Positions 48,435 through 57,504 of a stretch of DNA of 64,000 nt are shown piece after piece; the stretch's first letter is position 1, and every line of letters starts with the position of its first letter. A program made the position numbers and the translations under genes. The DNA lies in contig NZ_LZRP01000003.1 of NCBI RefSeq assembly GCF_001678665.1, positions 186,001 to 250,000 of the forward strand, in the 5' to 3' direction. Origin of the DNA: Erythrobacter sp. QSSC1-22B (GTDB taxonomy: Bacteria; Pseudomonadota; Alphaproteobacteria; Sphingomonadales; Sphingomonadaceae). Under the pieces are notes generated by a model that saw nothing but the letters and a program-made list of their open reading frames with translations, was not told the origin of the DNA and did no database searches.

Positions 48435-48920
48435 ATGGAACAGTATCTGAGCCGCAGGCTTTTCCTGGGTTCATCCGCCACCGCGATCGTTGCGCTTACT
48501 TTTCCACTTGGCAGTCTGGCAGCGGCAGAGCGTTTTCCGACTAGCAAGTCCCCGCAGCAATGGCGGCGCATCCTCTCGAGGCAACGGTATGCGGTGCTTC
48601 GGGAAGAGAAAACGGAGCCACCCTTTTCAAGCCCGCTTGACCGGGAGAAACGCCGCGGCACCTATGCTTGTGCCGGATGCTCGCTACCGGTGTTCAGTTC
48701 AACCGCGAAGTATGACAGCGGCACTGGCTGGCCCAGCTTCTATGCGCCCTTGCGCAATGCAGTTGGCACGCGCGCGGACAACAAACTCTCTTTCGAGCGC
48801 ACCGAAGTCCATTGCCGCCGATGCGGCGGACACTTCGGACACGTGTTCAACGATGGGCCGAAGCCGACCGGCAAACGCTATTGTTTGAATGGCTTGGCAC
48901 TGTTGTTTAACCCGGGCTGA
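48435..48920 (+). CDS. msrB: Exported methionine-R-sulfoxide reductase MsrB
   Basis: 161 residues. The N terminus has a twin-arginine signal (SRRLFLGSSATA), so it is exported folded; most MsrB are cytoplasmic. Zinc cysteines 79/82 (CAGC) and 127/130 (CRRC) and catalytic Cys150 (RYCLNG) are all present; GTGWPSFY and GGHFGHVFNDG are family motifs. It should reduce methionine-R-sulfoxide in periplasmic proteins. TTTTGAGGAGG precedes ATG 48435. Its neighbour sigma/anti-sigma pair suggests control by oxidative envelope stress. Confidence 0.93.
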   Translation: MEQYLSRRLFLGSSATAIVALTFPLGSLAAAERFPTSKSPQQWRRILSRQRYAVLREEKTEPPFSSPLDREKRRGTYACAGCSLPVFSSTAKYDSGTGWPSFYAPLRNAVGTRADNKLSFERTEVHCRRCGGHFGHVFNDGPKPTGKRYCLNGLALLFNPG

Positions 48921-48946
48921 TCCCCCCCCTGATGCCTGGGCGAAAG

Positions 48947-48981
48947 AGCGGCCCCGTTTGTGCCCCAGACGGGGCCGCTCA
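48947..48981. terminator. Strong 12-bp hairpin between convergent genes
   Basis: GAGCGGCCCCGT, 11-base loop, ACGGGGCCGCTC: a perfect 12-bp stem. On the minus strand it is followed by CTTTCG, so it probably ends leftward anti-sigma transcription and may also block msrB read-through. Confidence 0.6.
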
Positions 48982-49105
48982 AATCGCAGATTGGCCATTT
49001 ATTGCCGCATCGGAGGTTATCTGGACGACGCTGGTTCGAGCCATGGCCCTGATTGGGGTCGGCCTTCGGATGATAAGAGAGCTGTCAGCGTGGCTCTTGG
49101 GTCGG

Positions 49106-49897
49106 CTAACTCAAAGGTGCCAATGCCGCGGCGCCCAGGATCGTCGTGGCCGTCGGTTGCTCGCTCGGTATGTCTGCCTGAGGTTCAAGCGAAAGAGCAA
49201 TCGCACTGCCCGCAGCGATATCGGCACGCATCTCCGGTGAAAGCTCAAGCACGATTGTGGAATTGGCCGAGCTTTGACCAAGGGATCTCAGTCGGCCATC
49301 GGGTCCGATGACCCACAACTCTGGAACCAGCTCTCCCGGAGGGATGGTATCTATGCGAACCGTGAGCTTGCCGGCAGTGTCGTCATAGACTGCGGTCAGT
49401 AGCGGCCCCTCATCCGGGCGATTGACCTGTGCAACCCGCAGCATTTCAGGATTCAGTGGCCGGTCGCCCGAAAGCGCCGCGATTTGCGAACCAAGCGCAG
49501 CGTTATCCCGTCGTTCCTGCAACCACAGACCAGTCAGGACTATCGCGGCAATCGAGGCGGCGATGGTTCCGGTCCGCCAGCCTCTCGATGGGTGACCGCG
49601 GTCGTTTGCCGCGGAAGGTTTGATCGGGTCGGCCAGGTCGGCAGATACACCAATCGATGCTTCCACACGGCGCCACAAATTCTCCGGCTGCCAGTCAGCG
49701 GTATCCGCCTCGGCATCTTGCTCAGTTCTGGACCAGCCTTCGCCCACTTCCTGCCACCGGGTGACGGCAAGTGCGAAACCGGCATCCTCCGCCTGGCGTT
49801 GGCGCGCAGCAGAAAGGGACTCACCCTCGAGAAATCCTAAGGCGAGTTCGGCCGCGAGGAGGTCATCCTTTTCCGTGATGTCCGGGCGCTCAGTCAC
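49106..49897 (-). CDS. Anti-sigma factor (RskA/anti-sigma-K type)
   Basis: 263 residues: cytoplasmic N-terminal sigma-binding segment, one TM helix (GTIAASIAAIVLTGLWL, about residues 108-124), then a periplasmic RskA-type beta domain with LTVRIDTIPPGELVPELWVIGPDG. It should hold the ECF sigma factor inactive at the membrane until an envelope signal releases it. Its start overlaps the sigma stop by several bases (49890-49897), so the two are made together. Confidence 0.88.
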   Translation of the reverse strand: MTERPDITEKDDLLAAELALGFLEGESLSAARQRQAEDAGFALAVTRWQEVGEGWSRTEQDAEADTADWQPENLWRRVEASIGVSADLADPIKPSAANDRGHPSRGWRTGTIAASIAAIVLTGLWLQERRDNAALGSQIAALSGDRPLNPEMLRVAQVNRPDEGPLLTAVYDDTAGKLTVRIDTIPPGELVPELWVIGPDGRLRSLGQSSANSTIVLELSPEMRADIAAGSAIALSLEPQADIPSEQPTATTILGAAALAPLS

Positions 49898-50447
49898 GCG
49901 TCACCTGCGCACGCAAAGCCATCAAGCCCCGCCGGATGCGGGTCTTGACGGTTCCCAAGGGGACACCTGCCTCGTCAGCCACTTGGGAGTAGGTGAGGCC
50001 ACGCAGATAGGCACTGCGAATATAGCTCTGTTCGGGATCGGAAAGCGCATCAATCTCACGCCGAAGGTTTTCAGCTTCCTCTTCACGGATCAGCCGCTCG
50101 TCGGTCAGAGCCGCCTCGTCGGCTACCAAAACCAAGGGGTAATCATTTACCGTCGGCCTCCTGCCGCGAGCGCGCACGCGATCAATCGCACTGTTACGGG
50201 CGATAAAGCTCAGCCAAACCATAGGCGAACCCTTCTCGGGATCGTATCCGGCGGCGCGGTTCCAGACTTTCGTATACACTTCTTGCAATACGTCTTCCGT
50301 CGCCTCGCGGTTTCGGACCACGGCAAAGCAAATTGCATAGAGCTCGCTCGCCGTCGCCTCGTAAAGCCGGCGCATGGCCTCGCTGTCTCTGTCAGCGATC
50401 CCCGTGAGCGCCGCCACCACGTCGGTATTGCAAGAAGATCGTGCCAT
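49890..50447 (-). CDS. ECF-type sigma-70 factor
   Basis: 185 residues. Region 2: LYAICFAVVRNREATEDVLQEVYTKVW; region 4: LRGLTYSQVADEAGVPLGTVKTRIRRGL. The region-2/region-4 layout without region 1 or 3 is the ECF type; the partner anti-sigma and length place it among SigK/RskA-like pairs. First gene of a minus-strand operon, divergent from the DUF4331 gene at 50601. ATG 50447 has no strong ribosome-binding site. It is the likely regulator of the DUF4331 operon and of the fasciclin and msrB genes. Confidence 0.92.
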   Translation of the reverse strand: MARSSCNTDVVAALTGIADRDSEAMRRLYEATASELYAICFAVVRNREATEDVLQEVYTKVWNRAAGYDPEKGSPMVWLSFIARNSAIDRVRARGRRPTVNDYPLVLVADEAALTDERLIREEEAENLRREIDALSDPEQSYIRSAYLRGLTYSQVADEAGVPLGTVKTRIRRGLMALRAQVTRD

Positions 50448-50600
50448 GCTGATGGTAGGTTCGACCCCTTAAGCGATGCCCATCACTAAGGCCAAAAGCA
50501 GTCGCGCGGCAAGGCCGGAGAAAAATTTCCGCATTTCCAAATCCGCAGACTGCCCGCGCCCGTATTGTCACCATGGCCGCGTGTTGATGCTCGGTCTGTG

Positions 50601-51290
50601 ATGAATTTGCGGCGAGATTGCGCTGTGAAATCCAAGACAAGAATACCTCTGGCCGTCGCTTTGACCAGCGCGGCAGCAGGGGCCGGATTGTGGATGGCTG
50701 GTATTGGCCTGACCGCAGCCGATCACCTTGACCCGCCAAGCCGGACTGACCCGGCTCAGGACTCCACTCCCGACCGGGCAGCGGACATCGCCGATATCTA
50801 CGCTTGGCACACTGACACTGAAGTCAATCTCGTCCTCACCTTTGCCGGACCACAGGCGACGACTGCACCTGCCACCTACGATCCCGACGTTCTCTACACG
50901 ATCAACCTCTCAAATTCCGGTCCGCGGACAACGCCTGATCTCCCGATTCAAATTCGTTTCGGTCGCGGCAGCGGCGCGGATGAATTTGGCGTGCAGGTGA
51001 GCGGCCTGCCAGGCGTTGGTGGAACCATTGAGGGGGCCGTCGAAACGGATTTGACCAAGGACGGCGTCCGTGTTCGTGCCGGGCTGTTCGACGATCCGTT
51101 CTTTTTCGATCTTCAGGGCTTTCGCGAGACAGCTTCGACCGGGAAGCTGAGTTTCAATCCCAATCGCGATTTCTTCGCGGGGCAAAACTTGACCGCTGTG
51201 GTGATCAGTATCCCGCGGAATCGGATAGAAAATGGTGCCAATCTGGTTGACGTCTGGGCAACCACCTCGCGCTTCGGAGGGCAGCTTTAA
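50601..51290 (+). CDS. DUF4331-family exported protein 1
   Basis: About 229 residues. A hydrophobic signal-like segment (LAVALTSAAAGAGLWMAGIGLTA) is followed by ADHLDPPSRTDPA, the recurring DUF4331 entry motif, and beta-rich sequence with DVLYTINLSN and AVVISIPRNRI. Start: ATG 50601 is chosen; GTG 50625 is also possible and neither has a strong site. The stop overlaps the next ATG (TAATG). DUF4331 proteins are periplasmic or surface, function undefined. Confidence 0.8.
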   Translation: MNLRRDCAVKSKTRIPLAVALTSAAAGAGLWMAGIGLTAADHLDPPSRTDPAQDSTPDRAADIADIYAWHTDTEVNLVLTFAGPQATTAPATYDPDVLYTINLSNSGPRTTPDLPIQIRFGRGSGADEFGVQVSGLPGVGGTIEGAVETDLTKDGVRVRAGLFDDPFFFDLQGFRETASTGKLSFNPNRDFFAGQNLTAVVISIPRNRIENGANLVDVWATTSRFGGQL

Positions 51291-52012
51291 TGAACAGTCT
51301 CTTTACACCCGCGCGCCGTCGTAAGTTTGTGGTTGCACCGCTTGTGCTCTCGCTCGGGCTCCTATCAGCCTGTTTTGATGGCAACGACGACGATGGCCTT
51401 GCCGCTGTGCCGCCACCGGTTCCGACGCCGGTGCCGACCCCCACTCCGACTCCTGCCAGTTTCAATGTCTCTCCTTGTCTTGATCAGGTGGTGCCGGGAA
51501 CCGGCGGCGTTACTGTTGCTCAAGCGGTCGTCCCCGATACTTTGACCCTGAACCTCGCAGCCGCGTCGGGCTTCCCCAATGGACGCAAATTGCCCGACCC
51601 GGTTATCGATGTGACGCTCGCGGTTATCTTCTTGGACCTGACCGTGCACGGAGCAGGGACATTGGCAGGTCTCCCTCTCAATCCCCCCGCCAACGATGTT
51701 CCTTTTCGCGCAGGCTTCCCTTTCCTTGCACAGGCGCAAGGCTCGCCGCCGCAGCCGTCGGGTGGAAGTTCGTTCGGGTTCAGAACGAATGCTCCGTCTG
51801 CCTATGTCCGGGTAGACCGGATGGGCATGCCGGCAGTGGCAACAGCTCTGATCGGCTCCGACCAGAAAATTCCCTACAATGATGCCAATCCGGCTGACGA
51901 TGCGGCGGGCACTTTCGTGCCTGAACTCGTGGAGCAGTTGACTGGGTTGACCAATGCTCTGGCCGACGACCTGGTCGGTGCCGGGCTAACGCCCTGCGCA
52001 AAGCCGAGCTAG
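51290..52012 (+). CDS. DUF4331-family lipoprotein 2
   Basis: 240 residues. Lipobox LGLLSACFD at about residue 22-30, then a Pro/Thr-rich linker (PPPVPTPVPTPTPTP) and a domain with FPNGRKLPDPVIDVTLAVIFLDL, the DUF4331 C-terminal signature (GR..PD.V.D). It and the previous gene look like the two halves of a longer DUF4331 protein of other bacteria, here separate. One-base overlap with the preceding stop. Confidence 0.8.
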   Translation: MNSLFTPARRRKFVVAPLVLSLGLLSACFDGNDDDGLAAVPPPVPTPVPTPTPTPASFNVSPCLDQVVPGTGGVTVAQAVVPDTLTLNLAAASGFPNGRKLPDPVIDVTLAVIFLDLTVHGAGTLAGLPLNPPANDVPFRAGFPFLAQAQGSPPQPSGGSSFGFRTNAPSAYVRVDRMGMPAVATALIGSDQKIPYNDANPADDAAGTFVPELVEQLTGLTNALADDLVGAGLTPCAKPS

Positions 52013-52038
52013 TCGATTTGCTGCCGCCATTGGTAAAT

Positions 52039-53430
52039 ATGCAGGACGGGTGCGTCTCCGCGCGCACCCGTTTCGCTGCTCTCCGCTGGCAAAACGGACC
52101 GCGTTCAGTCTGGCGGGGACCTGCCCTTGTCCTTGCGGCTCTCCTTATTGTCGCGGCAGGAGAGTATCTTCTCAATCGAGAGGACGAACCGGCGAGAGTT
52201 CAGTTTGCACTCGCTGCGCCCGACTTCGGACCCGCAGACTATCAGGCACATAGCGAGACCCTGAAGGATCGTCTGGAACTCGACCGGGAGCGGGTCGCTC
52301 GGGCACCGGGAGAATGGCTACCGCGTGCAAGTCTCGCGAGCGCTTTGCTCGCCGACTTCAGGGTCACCGGCCGGGTGGAAAGCCTTGAAATCGCCCGGCG
52401 CGAGTATTCGCTGGTGCAGTCGCTGGCTCCCGAACCGGCGGGTGCGCCGCTTGCTCTCGCTGACTTTGCACTGGCCACACACGACATCGCGGCAGCGAAA
52501 TCTGCGCTCGTGGTGTTTTCCCGGTCGGCGGTTCCACCGACCCCGATCGAACGCTCAGAAGCCTTCGCGATGCACAGCGATATTGCCTTTTATAAGGCAG
52601 ACCTTGCCGCAGCACACCAGCGTCTTGCGCAAGCAGAAGGGCTGGCAGCCGGTTCCGGCATCCATATTCGCCAAGCTCTTCTGTTGCGCTCCACCGGCGA
52701 ATTCGATGGCGCGCTTACGAGACTTGCGCATGCCAGCACCAGCACCTCACGCACCCCCCTGACGCTTGCCTCAATTGCCTTGCAGGCAGGGGTGATCGAA
52801 AGCAGCAGAGGAAACTACGCCAAAGCCAGGAACTGGTATGAGACGGCAGAAAGGTTGTTCCCAGGCTATTGGCTAACGCGCCTGCATTTGGCGGAAGCCC
52901 GTCTTGTGGCCGGGGAAGACGTGCAGGCCATCGCAGAGCTTGAAAGTATCGTCGAACAATCTCCGCGCCCGGAGGCGATGGATATGCTGGCGCTTATTTA
53001 CCGTGTCAAAGGTCAGCGAGCGAAGAGCCTCGAATGGTCACGCCGAGCATCTGCGATCTGGCGCCAGCGAGTTGCGGAATTCCCTAACGCATATGGCGCT
53101 CACGCAGCCGAGCACGAACTTGTGTTTGGTGACCCGAACCGTGCTCTGGCGCTTGCAATCCAAAACCGCCGCGCGAGACCTTATGGCGAAGCGCGGATCC
53201 TGCTCGCAAATACCCTTATCGCGAATGGCCAACCCGAGATCGCACTTGATGAGCTAATCGCGGCAGAAGCCAGTGGCTGGCGTTCTGCTACTCTATATGC
53301 GGCGAAGGCACAGGCCTCCGATTTGCTCGGCCACACAGATAACGCCGAGACCTATCGCGAGCAGGCAATCAGCTTGAACCCGGAAATTTTTGCAGCCCGA
53401 ACGAGGATGGTATGGCTGGCACACGGATAG
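52039..53430 (+). CDS. Membrane-anchored TPR protein
   Basis: About 463 residues. An N-terminal TM helix (GPALVLAALLIVAAGEYLL) is followed by repeated 34-residue helical hairpins, e.g. VIESSRGNYAKARNWYETAERLFPGYWLTRLHLAEARL and DMLALIYRVKGQRAKSLEW. TPR proteins act as scaffolds. Start ATG 52039 and TTG 52018 are both without a good ribosome-binding site. It overlaps the HupE gene by 19 bases. Likely binds the DUF4331 lipoproteins in the periplasm, inferred from operon order. Confidence 0.82.
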   Translation: MQDGCVSARTRFAALRWQNGPRSVWRGPALVLAALLIVAAGEYLLNREDEPARVQFALAAPDFGPADYQAHSETLKDRLELDRERVARAPGEWLPRASLASALLADFRVTGRVESLEIARREYSLVQSLAPEPAGAPLALADFALATHDIAAAKSALVVFSRSAVPPTPIERSEAFAMHSDIAFYKADLAAAHQRLAQAEGLAAGSGIHIRQALLLRSTGEFDGALTRLAHASTSTSRTPLTLASIALQAGVIESSRGNYAKARNWYETAERLFPGYWLTRLHLAEARLVAGEDVQAIAELESIVEQSPRPEAMDMLALIYRVKGQRAKSLEWSRRASAIWRQRVAEFPNAYGAHAAEHELVFGDPNRALALAIQNRRARPYGEARILLANTLIANGQPEIALDELIAAEASGWRSATLYAAKAQASDLLGHTDNAETYREQAISLNPEIFAARTRMVWLAHG

Positions 53431-54716
53431 GTCTTGCAGCACGGTTGTTGTTCTTTTGGGTCGTCGCCAATTTTTCGGCACTTGCGCTCGCCCATGTGAC
53501 GCCAAACAGCGAGGGCCAGCTCGACCTTTACGACGACCGGGTCGAGCTGGAAGTCATCATCCCTGCCGCCGAATACAGTTTTGCGAGCGAGCACCCCGCC
53601 GCGAATGACGCCCAGTCCCTGAAACTGGCGGAAACCTATCTGTCAAACCAGATTGGACTGATATCTCCGAGCGGAAACCGCTGGACTACCGAGATCTACG
53701 AGGCCCGGTTTGTGTCTGATGCCGGCCCGATCGATCTACGAGGCCGCATAGTCCTGCGGCCTCCGGCAGGCGAAGGCGCCCGAAGCTTTGATCTGGTGTG
53801 GAACGCGGTGGTCCGCGAAGTGCCCGATCATTTCGCCCTGGTGATGCTGCGCAGCGACTGGGGAGGCAAAATCGGCTCTCAATCGGAGGTGCTGGGCTCC
53901 GTGCGCAACGGAAATACGGTCGTTAAGGTAAGACAAGGAAGGAGCAGCGAGTGGACCCGCTTTGCCAACGCAGTGCGGCTCGGGGCAGACCATATCCTCC
54001 AAGGACTGGACCATCTCGCGTTTCTCCTCGCTCTGGTCCTCACCGCGCCGCTTTTGTTTCAGGAAGGGAAATGGCAGTCGCGAAAAGATTTGGGGCCGTC
54101 TATCCGTTCCGTCGCGATCCTCATCTCCGGTTTCACGGTTGGCCACAGCGCGACATTAATCGCGGCATCTCTCTGGGGATGGAGCTTGCCATCAGGCCCG
54201 GTCGAGGTGGTTATTTCACTTTCGATCCTGGTGGCGGCACTTCACGCTCTGAAACCGATTTTTCCGCAGCGTGAAGCGTTTGCGGCCACCGCGTTCGGGC
54301 TCGTTCACGGATTGGGCTTTGCCGGCTTTTTGAGTTCGACAGATGCCGAACTTTCGCGGAATATCGTCACCTTGCTCGGCTTCAATCTCGGCATCGAGCT
54401 TATGCAACTAGCAATCGCGTCTGTTGTCGTCTCGGCTCTGGTAATTCTGGCAAGCACGCGTTTTTACTCGTGGGTGCGAGTGGGTCTGGCACTTGTCTGT
54501 GCATTTTTGGCATTGTTTTGGACATTCGATCGGCTCGTGGGCTTGCCGATCAATCTGGTCGAGGCAACCGACGCCGCCATAGAGGCATTGAGCCAATATC
54601 TGCTCGTCACCGCCTTCATTGTGATTTTGTTCGGAATTTACTCGCGGACAAATCTGAAATGGTTCGGCCGTTTCCAATGGTTTTCACGGTTTGGTCTCTC
54701 TCGGAGGCCATCGTGA
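53412..54716 (+). CDS. HupE/UreJ-type membrane protein
   Basis: 434 residues. After a signal-like segment (WVVANFSALALA), the N-terminal half is a periplasmic beta domain; the C-terminal half has six to seven TM helices with HILQGLDHLAFLLALVL, GFTVGHSATLIAASLWGW and LVHGLGFAGFL, the HupE/UreJ_2 signature. Histidines in these TM motifs suggest metal binding (Ni or other). GAGGA lies 5 bases before ATG 53412. Probably the core transporter of the DUF4331-TPR operon. Confidence 0.88.
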   Translation: MAGTRIGLAARLLFFWVVANFSALALAHVTPNSEGQLDLYDDRVELEVIIPAAEYSFASEHPAANDAQSLKLAETYLSNQIGLISPSGNRWTTEIYEARFVSDAGPIDLRGRIVLRPPAGEGARSFDLVWNAVVREVPDHFALVMLRSDWGGKIGSQSEVLGSVRNGNTVVKVRQGRSSEWTRFANAVRLGADHILQGLDHLAFLLALVLTAPLLFQEGKWQSRKDLGPSIRSVAILISGFTVGHSATLIAASLWGWSLPSGPVEVVISLSILVAALHALKPIFPQREAFAATAFGLVHGLGFAGFLSSTDAELSRNIVTLLGFNLGIELMQLAIASVVVSALVILASTRFYSWVRVGLALVCAFLALFWTFDRLVGLPINLVEATDAAIEALSQYLLVTAFIVILFGIYSRTNLKWFGRFQWFSRFGLSRRPS

Positions 54717-54846
54717 TAACATCCGTGGAGATCATGACCAACTACGGGGAGAGCTTGATCTCGATCAGGACATTGTCTGCACTCAAACCTGCTGTTTGGC
54801 GAGGGTTTCGCACTTCTTTAAAGAATGGAGGCAAGGAGTAATTCCG

Positions 54847-55227
54847 ATGCTGAGCAACCACAATTTCATTCCTGATGTTACCGCTTGCTTCTGTCCGAAC
54901 TGCGGCTGCAATCTGCGCGAGTCCGAAAGGCTGGCCTACGGCAATATCGTAATCGACGAACGCGGTGATCTCTGGTTCGAAGGTCAGCCCTTGCTTTTGA
55001 CCAGATGCCAGCACCTGATCGTCGAGGCATTGGTCCGAGCGAAGGGGCGCGGACTTACGCGATCCTTCCTCGCAACCATTATCGGCGGCGAAATCTACGA
55101 TCAGACCATTTCCAAATACATTCAACGTGCCCGGGATAGCTTTCGCCACATCGAACCTGGGTTCGATCAGATCACTTCGCTTCGCGGTTTCGGCGCATAC
55201 CGATGGGAGTGTCGCACATCGTTATGA
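54847..55227 (+). CDS. Zinc-ribbon winged-helix regulator
   Basis: 126 residues. An N-terminal CPNCGC cysteine cluster (residues about 15-20) precedes an OmpR/PhoB-type winged helix (LLLTRCQHLIVEALVRAKGRGLTRSFLATII ... SKYIQRARDSF ... ITSLRGFGAYRWE). No receiver domain, so it is not a normal response regulator. GGAG precedes ATG 54847. 130 bp after the HupE gene, and same strand. Candidate local regulator of the HupE operon, with the zinc cluster as a possible redox or metal sensor. Confidence 0.78.
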   Translation: MLSNHNFIPDVTACFCPNCGCNLRESERLAYGNIVIDERGDLWFEGQPLLLTRCQHLIVEALVRAKGRGLTRSFLATIIGGEIYDQTISKYIQRARDSFRHIEPGFDQITSLRGFGAYRWECRTSL

Positions 55228-55545
55228 GTCACAACCCAGCGCAAAATCAGTCAGCGACCCAATGGTCGGATAGGAGATTTGCCTGACTGGCAACCGCCGG
55301 CCGTCAGAATGGGTATCGCAGGCTGACACGAACTTGCCTGGGCTCCACCGGATGAAATGCATAACAGCCGATGGTCACCTTCGCTCATGGAGACAGGCTT
55401 GCCCGAGGCGATCTATCTCTGCAGAACGATGCCGACAGACGTCTGCTTATGCAGATACATTTCCCCGAAGTTGCCAGTCCGCTGTCGGCCCAGCTCACGC
55501 CATTCGCAGGCGACAAATGGATCCGCGCTTTGGTAGGGTGGCCGA
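55228..55545. other. Gap before small CxxC gene; no secure gene
   Basis: 318 bp with a GACCCA repeat core near 55256 and a 112-codon frame (55371-55709) that has no ribosome-binding site. It overlaps the better-supported CxxC frame at 55546, and its last 40 codons are low-complexity. I do not call it. Confidence 0.4.
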
Positions 55546-55722
55546 GTGCGAACAAGATTGAGCATCTGTTTGAAGAAGGTTTCCTACCGCTCGGAGGAGG
55601 AGGCGGTCCTCGTTGTCCAGCGCTCCGGCTTGCAGCTCCGGACTTACCGCTGCGACCGCTGCCGCTTCATTCACCTCACGAGCCGCACGAAAGGCAAACG
55701 CGTTCCTAAGATTGCGGAGTGA
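55546..55722 (+). CDS. Small CxxC protein (58 aa)
   Basis: 58 residues from GTG 55546, with AGGGTGG 4 bases upstream, to TGA 55720-55722. The C-terminal half reads RTYRCDRCRFIHLTSRTKGKR, a conserved-looking CxxC zinc knuckle plus basic tail common as a small sphingomonad protein. Too short for routine length cut-offs and easily missed. Function unknown; nucleic-acid binding is plausible. Confidence 0.55.
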   Translation: MRTRLSICLKKVSYRSEEEAVLVVQRSGLQLRTYRCDRCRFIHLTSRTKGKRVPKIAE

Positions 55723-55872
55723 TAATAGCTGCTGATCCGGCCATTGGTTCAAACGAGCGGCAACTTAACCCATTTTCATACCCCGAACCTGACAGGGAGG
55801 ACACGGCCCAAGCCCGGACCTCAGCCGCGGTTGCGGGTTGCGCGGTGCGGATGAAGCGGCCATCCGGCAGAC

Positions 55873-57129
55873 ATGACCTTCACCGCTTCCCGCCGCGCCG
55901 TTCTGGGCGCTTCGCTCGCCATCCCCGCGCTCGCTTACGCGCCGATCCTGCGCGCCGCGCAGTCCGATCTGTCGCAGCTGTCGGACATGACGAGCGGGGC
56001 GCAGCCCATCACGTCGGCGGAACGACTGGAGCGGATCGCCCGTGCGCAGGCGCTGATGGAAGCGAACGACATCGCCGCCGTGGTCATCGAACCGGGCGCC
56101 TCGCTGACCTATTTCACCGGCGTCGAGTGGGGCCGCAGCGAGCGCGTGACAGGCGCGGTCCTGCCTCGCGATGGCGAGCCGCTGATCGTGACGCCTTTCT
56201 TCGAAGAACCCTCCGTGCGCGAAACGCTGGACATTCCGGCCCAGCTGCGCGTCTGGCAGGAAGACGAAAGCCCGCTGGCGCTGATCGCCGCCTGGCTGCA
56301 CGAGCGCGACCTTGCAAGCGGGCGGCTGGGCATCGAGGAGACCGCGCGCTTCTTCGTGGCCAATGGTCTGGCAGCCCGCCTGCCGCAGATGCGCACGGTG
56401 TCCGCCGATCCGGTGGTGCGCACGCTGCGGATGCACAAGAGCGCGTCGGAAATCGCTCTGATGCAGCTCGCCACCGATGTGACGATGGCCGCCTATCGCT
56501 GGACCTGGCCGCGCGTCGAGGCCGGAATGACCGGCGCGCAGATTTCTGCCCTGATGAGCGGTGCGACGCGGGCGCTGGGCGGCACCCCGCAATTCTCGCT
56601 GGCGCTGGTCGGCGAGGCGTCCGCCTATCCCCACGGCTCGCGGCAGGTCCATAGGATTGCCGACGGCGAGGTGGTGCTGATGGATTGTGGATGTGCGGTC
56701 CACGGCTACGAAAGCGATGTCTCGCGCACCTTTTCCTACGGATCGATCCGTGCAGACGTGGCGCACGTATGGGAGACGGCAGCGCGCGGACAGCGCATCG
56801 TGTTCGACGCGGCGCAGATTGGCACGCCCGCGGCCAGAGTGGACGATGCGGTGCGCGCCTTTTACGAAAGCATGGGCTACGGCCCCGGCTACGCGCTGCC
56901 CGGCCTCTCCCACCGCACCGGCCACGGCATCGGCATGGACGGCCACGAACCGATCAATCTGGTGCGCGGAGAGGAGACTCCGCTGGCGCCTGGCATGTGC
57001 TTCTCGAACGAACCCGGCATCTACCTACCGGGCCGGTTCGGTGTTCGCCTGGAGGACTGCATCTATATGACCGAAAGCGGACCCAACTGGTTTAGCCAGC
57101 CCGCCGCGTCGATCGAGAATCCGATTTAA
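55873..57129 (+). CDS. Exported M24 (Xaa-Pro-type) metallopeptidase
   Basis: 418 residues. Twin-arginine signal (SRRAVLGASLA); creatinase-like N-domain; C-terminal pita-bread domain with LMDCGCAVHGYESDVSRTF (two metal Asp), HRTGHGIGMDGHE (His), SNEPGIYLPGRFGVRLED (two Glu). All five metal ligands are present, so it should be an active aminopeptidase-type enzyme using two Mn/Co ions in the periplasm. The start ATG 55873 gives the Tat signal. No operon partner nearby; about 150 bp upstream is non-coding. Confidence 0.9.
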   Translation: MTFTASRRAVLGASLAIPALAYAPILRAAQSDLSQLSDMTSGAQPITSAERLERIARAQALMEANDIAAVVIEPGASLTYFTGVEWGRSERVTGAVLPRDGEPLIVTPFFEEPSVRETLDIPAQLRVWQEDESPLALIAAWLHERDLASGRLGIEETARFFVANGLAARLPQMRTVSADPVVRTLRMHKSASEIALMQLATDVTMAAYRWTWPRVEAGMTGAQISALMSGATRALGGTPQFSLALVGEASAYPHGSRQVHRIADGEVVLMDCGCAVHGYESDVSRTFSYGSIRADVAHVWETAARGQRIVFDAAQIGTPAARVDDAVRAFYESMGYGPGYALPGLSHRTGHGIGMDGHEPINLVRGEETPLAPGMCFSNEPGIYLPGRFGVRLEDCIYMTESGPNWFSQPAASIENPI

Positions 57130-57504
57130 ACCGGAAATTTCTTTCCAGCTCTCCATCCTCGAAAGTAGGCCGACCTAGACGCGGGGTGAGTATCGCAGGA
57201 ATGGCCGCCTTCATAGCTTGCTCGCTGGAAAGCAGACAGTCTCCAATCGGCACAGTAGCCGCCGGTCGGCTACGCGCCCTAAGTCCGGTCCAACGGGCGG
57301 CTATTCTGATCGTTAGATCACGTCGGAACTCGGGATGCACAGGTTCCCGGGATGTAGGCACAATTGCAAGCGAATGATCACCAAATCTGCTTCAAAATTC
57401 TAATATAACTGGCCGCCGAACACCACCAACGGCAACTTTCGGGGATGGGTCCCATTGAAAGGAACGGCAGAAATCACCATCTGCTGACCATCCAGGAGGA
57501 TGGT
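57130..57504. other. Intergenic region, no supported gene
   Basis: 375 bp. It contains sequence related in style to the dispersed repeat (CGCCGGTCGGCTACGCG near 57262) and the promoter region of the ribbon-helix-helix gene. Frames of about 60-90 codons lack sites. Confidence 0.4.

Noticed and set aside
54470-54841. 123-codon plus-strand frame at the end of the HupE gene
   Set aside because: Overlaps the supported HupE frame for most of its length and lacks features.
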